Positions 1 to 9,170 are shown, counted from the first letter of the stretch. The stretch is 64,000 bases of DNA from an uncultured Eubacteriales bacterium (GCA_905198155.1 CAJKBQ010000001.1:1-64000), one strand, 5' to 3'. Notes: generated by a model not told the origin, from the sequence alone. Numbers and translations are program-made.

Positions 1-33
1 CCCGAAAACCCTTGAAAATAAAGGGTTTTCGGG
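1..33. terminator. Hairpin terminator at the left edge, downstream of guaA
   Basis: A perfect 13-bp stem (CCCGAAAACCCTT / AAGGGTTTTCGGG) encloses a 7-base loop. It lies 10 bases past the guaA stop on the minus strand. Any T-tract would fall outside the window, so direction is uncertain. Nearly the same hairpin recurs at 18043-18072 below the tRNA-Arg. Confidence 0.7.
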
Positions 34-43
34 TAAGTGGCGA

Positions 44-1585
44 TTACTCCCACTCAATCGTAGCCGGCGGTTTACTCGTAATATCATAAACCACCCGATT
101 GATGTGTTTCACCTCGTTGACAATGCGGCCCGACACTTTTTCCAACACATCGTACGGAATCCGTGCCCAGTCGGCGGTCATGAAATCGGTGGTCGTAACG
201 CCGCGCAGCGCGATGGTGTAATCGTACGTCCGGCCGTCGCCCATGACGCCGACGCTGCGGACGCCGGTCAGTACGGCAAAATACTGATTGATCTTGCGAT
301 CCAGCCCAGCCAGTGCGATTTCCTCGCGGAAAATGGCGTCAGCGTCTTTCAATATATCCAGCTTGTCGGTTGTAATTTCACCCAGCACGCGAATCGCGAG
401 GCCGGGGCCGGGGAAGGGCTGGCGCCAGACAAGCGAATCGGGAATGCCCAGCTCCGTGCCGCAGGCGCGCACTTCGTCTTTGAACAGATTGCGCAGCGGC
501 TCGATGATACCTTCAAATCCGATGTCTTTCGGCAGACCGCCGACGTTGTGATGACTTTTGATCACCGCCGCATTGCCAGTTCCGCTTTCGACAACGTCCG
601 GATAAATCGTCCCCTGGCACAGAAATTCCACTTTGCCCAGTTTGCCGGATTCTTCTTCGAACACGCGGATGAATTCTTCGCCGATGATTTTGCGCTTGCG
701 CTCCGGTTCATCGACCCCGGCCAGCTTGCCCAAAAACCGATCCTGCGCATTGACGCGAATCAGGTTCATGTCAAATTGTTTGCGGAACACGGATTCGACT
801 TCGTCGCCTTCGTTTTTCCGCAGCAGCCCGTGATCCACGAAGATGCAGGTCAGGTTTTTGCCGATGGCTTTGTGCACCATTACCGCGGCAACGGAGGAAT
901 CCACGCCGCCGGATAGCGCACACAGCACTTTTTTATCGCCGACCTTGCGGCGGATTTCGGAAATCGCCTCATTAACATACGCCGACATTTTCCAGTCGCC
1001 GACACAGCCGCACACGTCATACAGGAATGCGCGCAGCATATTCATCCCTTGTACGGTATGGTTGACTTCGGGGTGAAACTGCACCGCATACAGCTTCTGC
1101 GCCGGGTTCTGCATTGACGCGACGGGGCAGTGGTCGGTGTGTGCAGCGATGGAAAAACCTTTCGGCGGCACGGCAATGTAGTCCGTGTGGCTCATCCAGC
1201 AGACGGAGGTTGCGTCCACGGCATGGAACAGGTCGCCGCTGCGGTCAAACTGCACATCCGTTTTGCCATACTCCCGTACCGGAGAGGTGCGGACTTCGCC
1301 GCCCAGCGTATAGGCCATCAGCTGCGCGCCGTAGCAAATGCCGAGTACCGGGATGCCCAGTTCAAAAATCCCTTTGTCACAGCGCGGTGCGCCCGCCTCG
1401 TACACGGAATTGGGGCCGCCCGAAAAGATAATGCCGCTGTATTGCGCCGCGGCGATTTCTGCCAGCGGCGTTTGGTACGACCGGATCTCGCAATAAACCT
1501 GACACTCGCGCACACGGCGCGCGATCAGCTGGCTGTATTGTCCGCCGAAATCCAATACCAGAATCGTTTGTCTGTTTTTGCTCAC
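44..1585 (-). CDS. guaA: GMP synthase (glutamine-hydrolysing)
   Basis: Converts XMP to GMP with ATP and glutamine, the last step of guanine nucleotide synthesis in the cytosol. The protein is about 513 residues, the usual length. It shows an N-terminal glutamine amidotransferase with nucleophile motif GICYGAQ, an ATP-pyrophosphatase loop ALSGGVDSS, and the family C-terminus KPPATIEWE. A TTG at 1594 directly abuts the AGGAAG ribosome site, so I prefer the GTG at 1585, which sits 9 bases from it and gives MSKNRQTILVLDFGGQYSQ. The gene appears monocistronic and is divergent from gdhA. No purine riboswitch fits in the short leader. Confidence 0.97.
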   Translation of the reverse strand: MSKNRQTILVLDFGGQYSQLIARRVRECQVYCEIRSYQTPLAEIAAAQYSGIIFSGGPNSVYEAGAPRCDKGIFELGIPVLGICYGAQLMAYTLGGEVRTSPVREYGKTDVQFDRSGDLFHAVDATSVCWMSHTDYIAVPPKGFSIAAHTDHCPVASMQNPAQKLYAVQFHPEVNHTVQGMNMLRAFLYDVCGCVGDWKMSAYVNEAISEIRRKVGDKKVLCALSGGVDSSVAAVMVHKAIGKNLTCIFVDHGLLRKNEGDEVESVFRKQFDMNLIRVNAQDRFLGKLAGVDEPERKRKIIGEEFIRVFEEESGKLGKVEFLCQGTIYPDVVESGTGNAAVIKSHHNVGGLPKDIGFEGIIEPLRNLFKDEVRACGTELGIPDSLVWRQPFPGPGLAIRVLGEITTDKLDILKDADAIFREEIALAGLDRKINQYFAVLTGVRSVGVMGDGRTYDYTIALRGVTTTDFMTADWARIPYDVLEKVSGRIVNEVKHINRVVYDITSKPPATIEWE

Positions 1586-1641
1586 ACGATTCAACTTCCT
1601 TTCAAATTCATCCGAATTGCATAAAGCTATAATTACAGTAT

Positions 1642-1670
1642 ATTATCCTACTTTTCAACGCAATTTGCAA
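1642..1670 (-). promoter_or_regulatory. Predicted sigma-A promoter of guaA
   Basis: Minus-strand TTGCAA (1665-1670) and GATAAT (1642-1647) are separated by 17 bases and precede a short leader to the GTG start. Confidence 0.5.
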
Positions 1671-1834
1671 CAGAAAAAACGAATAATTTTCAAAATCGGA
1701 ATGTTTCCCAATACACAACCGATTCTGCCGCAGAAATCCGAGCAATTTGACGCTGAAATCCGTGTGAAAAACGCTTTACCGATTTGCCGGGCTAAATTTT
1801 TTTCGCCGAAAATCCGCTTTTTTTGTCAATTCAC

Positions 1835-1863
1835 TTGCCAAGCACGGCATTTCGTGATACAAT
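1835..1863 (+). promoter_or_regulatory. Predicted sigma-A promoter of gdhA
   Basis: TTGCCA (1835-1840) and TACAAT (1858-1863) have 17-base spacing. The leader to the ATG at 1918 is about 48 bases and contains the ribosome site AGGAAAGGG (1899-1907). Confidence 0.65.
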
Positions 1864-1917
1864 AGAATCCATTGAGAGAGTTCTCATCCGATTTACTTAG
1901 GAAAGGGTGCATTATCA

Positions 1918-3249
1918 ATGTCTTACGTCAGTGAAACGCTGGAAAAGTTAGTTCAAAAAAATGCAAATGAGCCGGAATTTATTCAGGCTGCAACTGAAGT
2001 GCTCGAATCGCTGGAACCGGTGATCGAGGCCAATCCGCAGTACCAGAAAGAGGGCCTTCTGGAACGGCTGGTCGAGCCGGAGCGCCAGCTGATGTTCCGC
2101 GTGCCGTGGGTGGACGACAACGGCAACGTGCAGGTCAACCGCGGCTTCCGCGTGCAGTTCAACAGCGCGATCGGACCGTACAAGGGCGGTCTGCGGCTGC
2201 ATCCGTCGGTCAACCTGGGCGTGATTAAATTCCTGGGCTTTGAGCAGGTGTTCAAAAATTCGCTGACAGGCCTGCCGATCGGCGGCGGCAAAGGCGGTTC
2301 CGACTTTGACCCGAAGGGTAAGTCCGACCGCGAAGTGATGGCGTTCTGCCAGAGCTTCATGACGGAACTGTATCGCCACATCGGCGCGGATACGGATGTC
2401 CCGGCTGGCGACATCGGCGTTGGTGCGCGCGAAATCGGCTATCTGTATGGCCAGTACAAACGCATCACCGGCCTGTACGAAGGCGTGCTGACCGGCAAGG
2501 GGCTGACCTATGGCGGTTCCCTCGCGCGGAAAGAAGCGACCGGTTACGGACTGCTGTACTTCACCGAGGAAATGCTGAAAACAAACGGAATCCAGCTGGC
2601 CGGCAAGACGGTGGCGGTTTCCGGTGCGGGCAATGTGGCCATTTATGCGGCGGAAAAAGCGACGGAACTGGGCGCCAAAGTTGTGACGATGAGCGATTCC
2701 ACCGGCTGGATCTACGACGCGGAAGGCATCGACCTGGCGGCGATCAAAGAGATCAAGGAAGTCAATCGCCAGCGACTGACCGAGTACAAAAAGTACCGCC
2801 CGGATTCGGAATATCACGAAGGCAAGGGCGTGTGGTCGGTGAAAGTGGACATTGCGCTGCCGTGCGCCACGCAGAACGAACTGCACCTCGACGACGCCAA
2901 AGCGCTCGTGGCCAACGGCGTGATTGCGGTGGCGGAAGGCGCCAATATGCCCACCACGCTTGAAGCGACGAAGTATCTCCAGGAGCACGGCGTGCTGTTT
3001 GCGCCGGGCAAAGCCTCCAATGCGGGCGGCGTGGCGACCTCTGCGCTCGAAATGAGCCAGAACAGCATGCGCCTGAGCTGGACGTTTGAAGAAGTCGATG
3101 CTCGTCTGAAAGACATCATGGTCGGCATCTTCCACAATGCGGCCGATGCCGCAGCCAAATACGGTTTCGCCAACAACTATGTGGTCGGCGCGAACATCGC
3201 CGGTTTCACCAAGGTTGCGGATGCGATGCTGGCGCAGGGCGTTTGCTGA
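1918..3249 (+). CDS. gdhA: Glutamate dehydrogenase
   Basis: Interconverts 2-oxoglutarate plus ammonia and glutamate in the cytosol. The 443-residue length matches the hexameric NADP-type enzymes. Substrate-site motifs are clear: GPYKGGLRLHPSVN, GGGKGGSDFDPKGKSD (catalytic and substrate lysines) and DVPAGDIGVGAREIGY. A Rossmann dinucleotide site VSGAGNVA follows, and PGKASNAGGVATSALEMSQN lies near the C-terminus. A good SD site precedes the ATG, and an intrinsic terminator follows, so the gene is monocistronic. NADP versus NAD use is inferred from overall similarity only. Confidence 0.96.
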   Translation: MSYVSETLEKLVQKNANEPEFIQAATEVLESLEPVIEANPQYQKEGLLERLVEPERQLMFRVPWVDDNGNVQVNRGFRVQFNSAIGPYKGGLRLHPSVNLGVIKFLGFEQVFKNSLTGLPIGGGKGGSDFDPKGKSDREVMAFCQSFMTELYRHIGADTDVPAGDIGVGAREIGYLYGQYKRITGLYEGVLTGKGLTYGGSLARKEATGYGLLYFTEEMLKTNGIQLAGKTVAVSGAGNVAIYAAEKATELGAKVVTMSDSTGWIYDAEGIDLAAIKEIKEVNRQRLTEYKKYRPDSEYHEGKGVWSVKVDIALPCATQNELHLDDAKALVANGVIAVAEGANMPTTLEATKYLQEHGVLFAPGKASNAGGVATSALEMSQNSMRLSWTFEEVDARLKDIMVGIFHNAADAAAKYGFANNYVVGANIAGFTKVADAMLAQGVC

Positions 3250-3278
3250 TTGCGCGGCAAGCATTGTTGCGATTGCAA

Positions 3279-3314
3279 GCGAGCAGTTTCCGAAAGGAGA
3301 CTGCCCGCTTTTTT
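3279..3314 (+). terminator. Intrinsic terminator of gdhA
   Basis: A 13-bp stem (3279-3291 with 3296-3308, with wobble pairs), a GAAA tetraloop and six T residues lie 30 bases beyond the gdhA stop. Confidence 0.85.
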
Positions 3315-3327
3315 GCTGCGCGGACGC

Positions 3328-3362
3328 AAAAACGACTCCGCCGACGAAACGGGGGAGTCGTT
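3328..3362 (-). terminator. Intrinsic terminator of the PHP-TSCPD operon
   Basis: Stem AACGACTCC/GGAGTCGTT (3331-3339 with 3354-3362), followed on the minus strand by five T residues, 15 bases beyond the TSCPD stop. Confidence 0.8.
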
Positions 3363-3377
3363 GCAGATTCTGGCCTT

Positions 3378-3629
3378 TTAGGCCATTTCTTTGCTTTTTT
3401 CCAGCGCGCGCGCCAGCTGGTCGGGACATGAGGTTTTTTTGAACCCGCAGGTGATGCCTTTCAGCCGCGCGATCGCGTCGTCGCGCTTCATTCCGGCCAC
3501 CAACTGGCCGATGCCTTTCAGGTTGCCGTTGCATCCGCCGTCGAACGAAACCGAGCGGATGATATCTCCGTCCAGTTCGATGTGAATCGCGCGGGAGCAG
3601 GTGCCTTGGGTTTGATATTGGAATGTCAT
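3378..3629 (-). CDS. TSCPD-domain protein (TIGR03905-like)
   Basis: A small cytosolic protein of 83 residues that is essentially one TSCPD domain, the fold also found at the C-terminus of some ribonucleotide reductases. Visible signatures are GTCSRAI near the start, the FDGGCNGNLKGI segment and CGFKKTSCPDQLARAL near the end. Conserved cysteines suggest metal or nucleotide binding, but the function is not established. The ribosome site AAGGAGG lies 7 bases before the ATG. It starts 27 bases after the PHP phosphoesterase stop, so the two are probably cotranscribed and share the terminator at 3328-3362. Confidence 0.85.
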   Translation of the reverse strand: MTFQYQTQGTCSRAIHIELDGDIIRSVSFDGGCNGNLKGIGQLVAGMKRDDAIARLKGITCGFKKTSCPDQLARALEKSKEMA

Positions 3630-3656
3630 AGCAGTGCCTCCTTATGTTTTTGGGAT

Positions 3657-4490
3657 TTACTTCGATTTTTTGAACGCCATCAGTTCACGGAAGCATTTCT
3701 CCGGCGTGGTGCAGGAGCCGAGCCGGATGGATCGGCTGGAATACATCCCGTGGAAGTCGCTGCCGCCCGTGACCAACAGCCGGTGATCGTGCGCAAATGC
3801 CGACAGTTTCATCGACGCATCCAGATCGTACCGCGAATGGTACGCTTCAATGCCGTCCAGCATCCCTTCTTCCGTCAGCTCCACCATCAGGTCGTAGCTG
3901 TCGTACAGATACGGGTGTGCCAGAACCACTACGCCGCCTGCGGCTTTGGCGGCACGGATTGCGTCGCGGACGTCCGGGTACTCGACCGGGAAATAGGCGA
4001 TCCCGGTTTCGGGATCGAACAGCTTTTGGTACAGATCGCCGTAAATATCCTTGCTGTACCCGCATTCCATCAGCGCGTGCATGATGTGCTGCTTGTAAAT
4101 ATTGGTGCTCCCGGCGGCGCGTTTGGCAACGATGTCCGTCGGAATGGGGTAGAGGCGCATGATTTTTTGCAGCATCATCAACGCGGCTTTTTGGCGGCTT
4201 TTGACCGTCGGCTGGCAAAATGCATTGATCTGCTCCGGATGGTCCGGCATATAGCACAGCAAGTGGACCTTCCGCTTGCGGTCGTAGTCGTACGCCGAAA
4301 TCTCCGCACCGGGGATCACCTGAATCCCAACGCGCGCGCCCAGCAGCTGCGCTTTTTCGGTTCCGTTCATGGTGTCGTGGTTGGTGATGGAAATCGCGGT
4401 GACTTCCTGCCGCTTGGCCAGCGAGATCAATTCCTCCGCCGTCAACGATCCATCCGATGCTTTACTGTGACAATGCAAATCCGCCTTCAT
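3657..4490 (-). CDS. PHP-domain phosphoesterase
   Basis: A predicted cytosolic metal-dependent phosphoesterase of 277 residues, related to enzymes that hydrolyse nucleoside or oligonucleotide phosphates. All PHP metal-ligand motifs are seen: DLHCHS at the N-terminus, TNHDT, PGAEIS, an HP motif (VLAHPY), GIEAYHS and GGSDFHG. The ATG at 4490 (MKADLHCHS) is chosen because the first metal motif normally lies within ten residues of the start. An upstream in-frame extension to 4610 would run through the promoter. It heads a two-gene operon with the TSCPD protein. The exact substrate cannot be told from sequence. Confidence 0.88.
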   Translation of the reverse strand: MKADLHCHSKASDGSLTAEELISLAKRQEVTAISITNHDTMNGTEKAQLLGARVGIQVIPGAEISAYDYDRKRKVHLLCYMPDHPEQINAFCQPTVKSRQKAALMMLQKIMRLYPIPTDIVAKRAAGSTNIYKQHIMHALMECGYSKDIYGDLYQKLFDPETGIAYFPVEYPDVRDAIRAAKAAGGVVVLAHPYLYDSYDLMVELTEEGMLDGIEAYHSRYDLDASMKLSAFAHDHRLLVTGGSDFHGMYSSRSIRLGSCTTPEKCFRELMAFKKSK

Positions 4491-4581
4491 GAAATTTTGT
4501 CCGTTCCTTCCTGGTGTGCGCCGTGCAAGCAGAAAAATCCGCGCGTCCGGCTGTACATGCTTCAAAATTTGTTCTATATCT

Positions 4582-4610
4582 ATTATAAAACTTTTTTTCG
4601 GAAAGTACAA
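4582..4610 (-). promoter_or_regulatory. Predicted sigma-A promoter of the PHP operon
   Basis: Minus-strand TTGTAC (4605-4610), 17 bases, TATAAT (4582-4587). The leader to the ATG at 4490 is about 85 bases. Confidence 0.65.
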
Positions 4611-4678
4611 CCATTTTCGCGGATTTTTCGTTTTTCCTCGCTTTCACCAAAATTCAGAAGGAAAAGCGGGGCTGTTTT

Positions 4679-7300
4679 TTACGCTTCCGCCGGGGAAGCG
4701 ATGACCAGTTTTTGCTCGGCTTCGTTGTAATCGACGGTCAGGTCGGCGCCCGGCGTCAGCCCGCCTTCGATAATCCGGCGCGCCAGCAGCGTTTCGACTT
4801 TTTGCTGGATAAACCGGCGCAGCGGGCGTGCACCGTACACCGGGTCGAACCCTTCGTCGATGACATACGTTTTGGCACGGTCGGTCAGGTGGAACGACAA
4901 TTGCTGCTCCGCCAGCCGTTTTTGCAGCCCGGCGACCATCAGATCGACGATCTTGCCGATTTCCGACTTCATCAGCGGCTTGTAGAAAATGATTTCGTCG
5001 AGCCGGTTGAGGAATTCCGGACGGAACTGCTGCCGCAGCATCGCCATCACTTCGCTGCGCGCCTGCTCCGAAATCTCACCTTGGTCGTTGATCCCGTCCA
5101 GAATCTGCGCCGAACCGAGGTTGGAGGTGAGGATGATGATCGTGTTTTTGAAATCGACCACACGTCCCTGCGAATCGGTCAGACGGCCGTCGTCCAGCAC
5201 CTGGAGCAGGATGTTGAACACATCGGGGTGCGCCTTTTCCACTTCATCGAACAGTACCACGGAGTACGGTTTGCGCCGCACGGCCTCCGTCAACTGGCCG
5301 CCTTCGTCGTAACCGACATATCCCGGAGGCGCCCCGATCAGGCGGGACACGGAGTACTTTTCCATATATTCGGTCATATCGATCCGCACCATGTTCCGTT
5401 CGTCGTCAAACAGCGCTTCGGCCAGCGCTTTGGCCAGCTCGGTTTTGCCGACGCCGGTCGGCCCCAGGAAGAAGAACGACCCGATCGGCCGGTTGGGATC
5501 CTGAATCCCGGCGCGGGAGCGGAGGATGGCTTCCGTGACGCGCTCCACGGCTTCGTCCTGCCCGATGACGCGCTGATGCAGGATGGCATCGAGGTGCAGC
5601 AGCTTTTCGCGGTCGCCTTCCATCAGCTTCGCCACCGGAATCCCCGTCCAGCGGGCGACGATCCGGGCGATTTCCTCTTCGGTCACTTTGTCCCGCAGCA
5701 GCGAACCTTCTTTGCCGGCGGTTTCGGCAGCGCGGGCTTCTTCCGCCGCCAGTTCTTTTTCCAGCTGCGGCAGACGGCCATATTTCAGCTCTGCCGCTTT
5801 GTTCAGATCGTAGCCGCGCTGCGCCTGCTCAATCTGCGCGTTCAGTTGGTCGCGCTCCTCGCGCAGCGCACGCACTTTTTGAATGGCGGATTTTTCGTTT
5901 TCCCACTTTGCCTTCATCGAAGCAAACTGGGCGCGCAGTTCGGCCAGTTCTTTTTGGATGGCCTGCAAATGCGATTCGGACAGCGCGTCTTTTTCTTTTT
6001 TCAGCGCCGCTTCCTCAATCTCGTGCTGCATAATCTTTCTGGAAATTTCGTCCAATTCGGTCGGCATGGAGTCGATTTCCGTCCGGATCATCGCGCAGGC
6101 TTCATCCACCAGGTCAATGGCTTTATCCGGCAGGAATCGGTCGGTGATATACCGGTTGGACAGCGTCGCCGCAGCGATCAGTGCCTGATCCTGGATTTTG
6201 ACGCCGTGGAACACTTCGTATTTCTCTTTCAGCCCGCGGAGGATGGAGATGGTGCCCTCCACCGTCGGCTCATCCACCATCACCGGCTGGAACCGGCGTT
6301 CCAGCGCCGCATCTTTTTCAATATATTGGCGATACTCGTCGAGCGTGGTCGCACCGATGCAGTGCAGCTCGCCGCGCGCCAGCATCGGTTTCAGCAGGTT
6401 GCCCGCGTCCATCGCGCCGTCTGCTTTGCCCGCGCCGACGATCGTGTGCAGCTCGTCGATGAACAGGATGATTTTGCCTTCGCTCTTTTTGATCTCGTTC
6501 AGGACGGCTTTGAGCCGCTCTTCAAACTCGCCGCGGAATTTGGCGCCCGCAATCAGCGCGCCCATATCCAGCGAGAACAGCTGGCGGTTTTTCAGGCTGT
6601 TCGGCACGTCGCCATTGACAATCCGCAGTGCCAGCCCTTCGGCAATGGCCGTTTTGCCGACGCCCGGCTCGCCGATCAGAACGGGGTTGTTCTTTGTTTT
6701 CCGCGACAGAATGCGGATCACGTTCCGAATCTCCGTGTCGCGCCCGATGATCGGGTCGATCTTATGATTCTTCGCCAGCTCAACCAGATCCTGGCCGTAT
6801 TTTTTCAGGACATCGTACGTATCTTCCGGCGAATCGCTGGTGACGCGGGTATTGCCGCGCACGGATTGCAGCGTGGTCAGGAAGGTATTCCGGTCGATCT
6901 GGAACTGCTGGAAGATTTTGCGAACATCGTCGTTGCCGTTTTCAATCAGGCTGAGGAACAAATGCTCGACCGAGACGTACTCGTCTTTCATCGTGTCCGC
7001 CGATTTTTCCGCCTGCGACAGCACGCGGTCTACGTCGTTCGCAACGTAGATTTTGCCGCTTTCGCGGCCGCTCCCGGTGACGTGCGGCAAGCGCTCCACC
7101 GCGCTCATCGCGGCAGTGGCCACGGCGTCGCTGTCTTTGCCCATTTTGCGGAGCAGCTGCGGGATCAGTCCGTCCTCCTGCTGCACCAGTGCAGCCAGCA
7201 GGTGAACCTGCTCAATCTGCATATTTTGATACTCGGACGCCAGATTCTGGGCGTTTTGAACGGCCTCCAAGGATTTTTGGGTGAATTTCTGCGCATTCAT
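4679..7300 (-). CDS. clpB: ATP-dependent disaggregase ClpB
   Basis: A Hsp100 disaggregase that works with DnaK to pull apart protein aggregates in the cytosol. The 873 residues carry the complete layout: N-terminal Clp repeats, first AAA+ module (GEPGVGKTAI; LFIDELHTIVG), a long middle coiled coil of roughly residues 405-525, and a second AAA+ module (GPTGVGKTEL; VVLFDEVEKAH). There is no ClpP-binding IGF loop, as expected for ClpB. The ribosome site AAGGAG precedes the ATG. It begins 40 bases after the end of the small gene at 7341-8000 and has no obvious promoter of its own, so cotranscription is likely. I see no CIRCE element. Confidence 0.97.
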   Translation of the reverse strand: MNAQKFTQKSLEAVQNAQNLASEYQNMQIEQVHLLAALVQQEDGLIPQLLRKMGKDSDAVATAAMSAVERLPHVTGSGRESGKIYVANDVDRVLSQAEKSADTMKDEYVSVEHLFLSLIENGNDDVRKIFQQFQIDRNTFLTTLQSVRGNTRVTSDSPEDTYDVLKKYGQDLVELAKNHKIDPIIGRDTEIRNVIRILSRKTKNNPVLIGEPGVGKTAIAEGLALRIVNGDVPNSLKNRQLFSLDMGALIAGAKFRGEFEERLKAVLNEIKKSEGKIILFIDELHTIVGAGKADGAMDAGNLLKPMLARGELHCIGATTLDEYRQYIEKDAALERRFQPVMVDEPTVEGTISILRGLKEKYEVFHGVKIQDQALIAAATLSNRYITDRFLPDKAIDLVDEACAMIRTEIDSMPTELDEISRKIMQHEIEEAALKKEKDALSESHLQAIQKELAELRAQFASMKAKWENEKSAIQKVRALREERDQLNAQIEQAQRGYDLNKAAELKYGRLPQLEKELAAEEARAAETAGKEGSLLRDKVTEEEIARIVARWTGIPVAKLMEGDREKLLHLDAILHQRVIGQDEAVERVTEAILRSRAGIQDPNRPIGSFFFLGPTGVGKTELAKALAEALFDDERNMVRIDMTEYMEKYSVSRLIGAPPGYVGYDEGGQLTEAVRRKPYSVVLFDEVEKAHPDVFNILLQVLDDGRLTDSQGRVVDFKNTIIILTSNLGSAQILDGINDQGEISEQARSEVMAMLRQQFRPEFLNRLDEIIFYKPLMKSEIGKIVDLMVAGLQKRLAEQQLSFHLTDRAKTYVIDEGFDPVYGARPLRRFIQQKVETLLARRIIEGGLTPGADLTVDYNEAEQKLVIASPAEA

Positions 7301-7340
7301 ACTGCGTTCAACTCCTTATCTCAACATCAAATTCAAATTA

Positions 7341-8000
7341 TCAAATGATCCAATCCATTTGTTTGAGCGCGCTTTGGTAAGCATCTTCGGTGTATTCTGT
7401 GACATTGGGATGACCGATATGCGCAAAATACACTTTCAATACCGCGTCAAACATTCGGATATACTGGGCGATGGCTTTGCCAAGGTCGGAACTGGTCATC
7501 GTGCGCTCCGGCGCGCGGAACGGCCGCTGATAGCGTCCGTTTTCGATGCGGTACGGCACCGTGCAGTTGGCGAAAAACCGGCCGATATACACCTGCTCCA
7601 TCCGCGCCCACAGCGTCAGAAACCCGTGAAAGGCTTCGATCAGCTGACGGTTCTGCGTGCGGAACCCCACGCGCAGCTCGCCGGCCAGCCCGTCGGATTC
7701 GCGGTACAGCTCGACAGTATAGCGGATCACGGGGTTGTACTTGAAGCACAGCGCACTTTGGATCGCCATCATCGATGCCGACGGCAGCAGCTGCATCCGG
7801 AATCCGCTGATTTCGTCCATCCACTTTTCCAATTCGGTAAAGGTGGAGCGCATCCGTTTTTCGGGCGTGGTGCAGGCGCAATGTTCGGCCAGGATTCGGT
7901 TGACCATCGCCGACCGGTTGGTTCCGGCGGCGTATGCCAGTTGATCGACCGCGCGGATCACGTCATCATCCAGCACCAGACTGTATACGCTTTTTGCCAT
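7341..8000 (-). CDS. Hypothetical protein, possible ribbon-helix-helix N-terminus
   Basis: I do not recognise the full 219-residue protein. Its first 45 residues (MAKSVYSLVLDDDVIRAVDQ, then a turn and NRSAMVNRILAEH) resemble a CopG/Arc-type ribbon-helix-helix: a short beta strand, then two helices around GTNRS. The remainder is helical and probably globular, with no membrane segment. The ATG at 8000 is fixed by an AAGGAGG site 8 bases upstream; a longer in-frame reading would cover the promoter. It lies directly before clpB behind a consensus promoter, so it may be an autoregulator of this stress operon. That role is inference. Confidence 0.7.
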   Translation of the reverse strand: MAKSVYSLVLDDDVIRAVDQLAYAAGTNRSAMVNRILAEHCACTTPEKRMRSTFTELEKWMDEISGFRMQLLPSASMMAIQSALCFKYNPVIRYTVELYRESDGLAGELRVGFRTQNRQLIEAFHGFLTLWARMEQVYIGRFFANCTVPYRIENGRYQRPFRAPERTMTSSDLGKAIAQYIRMFDAVLKVYFAHIGHPNVTEYTEDAYQSALKQMDWII

Positions 8001-8031
8001 CTTTGAACCTCCTTTTCGCTTGTTTGAGTAT

Positions 8032-8060
8032 ATTGTACTACGGATCTTATAATTTGTCAA
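8032..8060 (-). promoter_or_regulatory. Consensus sigma-A promoter of the clpB operon
   Basis: Minus-strand TTGACA (8055-8060), 17 bases, TACAAT (8032-8037), 32 bases before the ATG at 8000. No CIRCE or CtsR-type repeat is visible near it. Confidence 0.8.
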
Positions 8061-8147
8061 TGGGTTTATATAAATTTAATTGCGAAATATTTATGAATAA
8101 AAAGAAAATCAGGTCGTCCAAAGACAAACCCGATTTCCCGTTTGAAT

Positions 8148-9137
8148 TTACCCCGCAAAGTGCGCCCAGTCAAACAAGACGCCAATGGGGAAGTTGGGGT
8201 CGTGCACCAGCTGTCCGTATACTTCGGGCGCCTGCGCCGGGGAGACGATCCGGTGGATGATCGGCGCGAAGTCCAGACGATGAGCCGCCAGCATATCGAT
8301 GGTGACGATGCAGTCGTCCTTTTCCGTCCAGCATCCGGGGCGGGATTCCAGCTGCGGCCGCGCGCCGCTGTGTGCGCCGATCAGTTCAATCCCCGGCCAA
8401 TGGACGTCGCGGTAAAAATTGACCTCCGTTGGAACGCGCGTGCAGCCCAGCAGCACGACCCGCCCGAATTTTGCCGTGTACCGCAGCGCCTGGTTCAGCG
8501 CCGCGCCGTTTCCGGTGACTTCGATCACGGCGTTGACGCCTTTCTGCCGCGTGATGCGCATCACCGATTCCGTGTAGTCCGGCGCGGCCGGATCCAGGCA
8601 GAAATCCGCGCCCAGCTGCTGTGCCAATGCGCGCCGTTCTGCGCTGAAATCGACGGCGATGATCGGCCAGGCCCCAACGGCTTTCAGATATTGGATGGCG
8701 AACAGTCCCAGCAGCCCCAGCCCCACCACGGCGGCGCTTTCGCCCAGCTCAATCCGCGCTTTGCGGACGCCCGCCAGCGAGAATCCTGCCACGATGACCA
8801 GCGCGCCGTCTTCCATCCGGACGGTGTCCGGCAGCGGCACCAGAATTTCCGACTGCGGAACCGTGCAGAATTGCTGATGCCCGCCGCCGTGCACCATCAG
8901 CCGGTCGCCGACGGCAAATTCGGTGACGCCTGCGCCCACGTGCGTTACCACGCCGCTGCCGCTGTATCCGGACGCCCGCGGGAATCCGTCGGTACCCATC
9001 GTTAAACTGGCGCGCTCCGTTCCGGCGCTCAGCGCCGAGTATGCCATTTGAATGCGCAGCTCGCCCGGCTCCGGCATCCGATCCGGAACCTCTGCCAATA
9101 CCGCCGATTCCGGCCGGTCAAATAAGATTTTCTTCAA
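8148..9137 (-). CDS. Zinc-type medium-chain dehydrogenase/reductase
   Basis: A cytosolic NAD(P)-dependent oxidoreductase of 329 residues. It has a GroES-like N-terminal part (GELRIQMAYSALSAGTERASL; GSGVVTHVGAGVTEFAVGDRL) and a Rossmann domain with AVVGLGLLGLFAIQYLKAVG. The classical zinc ligands are poorly conserved: the first Cys position reads SALSAGTE and there is no structural four-Cys lobe, so this is a divergent subgroup, as seen in some sugar or bacteriochlorophyllide-type oxidoreductases. The start is TTG at 9137, 11 bases after a GAAAGGGG site. It follows the GH28 gene on the same strand with its own promoter. A sugar or uronate substrate is suggested by context only. Confidence 0.8.
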   Translation of the reverse strand: MKKILFDRPESAVLAEVPDRMPEPGELRIQMAYSALSAGTERASLTMGTDGFPRASGYSGSGVVTHVGAGVTEFAVGDRLMVHGGGHQQFCTVPQSEILVPLPDTVRMEDGALVIVAGFSLAGVRKARIELGESAAVVGLGLLGLFAIQYLKAVGAWPIIAVDFSAERRALAQQLGADFCLDPAAPDYTESVMRITRQKGVNAVIEVTGNGAALNQALRYTAKFGRVVLLGCTRVPTEVNFYRDVHWPGIELIGAHSGARPQLESRPGCWTEKDDCIVTIDMLAAHRLDFAPIIHRIVSPAQAPEVYGQLVHDPNFPIGVLFDWAHFAG

Positions 9138-9170
9138 GTTTTCAACAGCCCCTTTCCGCTGGATATTTCT

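Larger units (their letters stand above)
1586..1917. other. Divergent guaA/gdhA intergenic region
   Basis: About 330 bases hold the guaA promoter near its left end and the gdhA promoter near its right end. The AT-rich stretch between them (about 1671-1830) shows no ORF with a ribosome site and no obvious RNA structure. Confidence 0.6.

Noticed and set aside
1586..1700. Purine riboswitch in front of guaA
   Set aside because: The leader after the predicted promoter is only about 50 bases and lacks the three-way junction sequences.
4712..7348. An 878-codon open frame opposite clpB
   Set aside because: It mirrors clpB exactly, has low-complexity His/Gln/Phe-rich composition, no ribosome site, and arises from high GC at third positions.
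7301..8060. CIRCE or CtsR operator controlling clpB
   Set aside because: No nine-base inverted repeat of CIRCE type and no direct heptad repeat could be found by eye.
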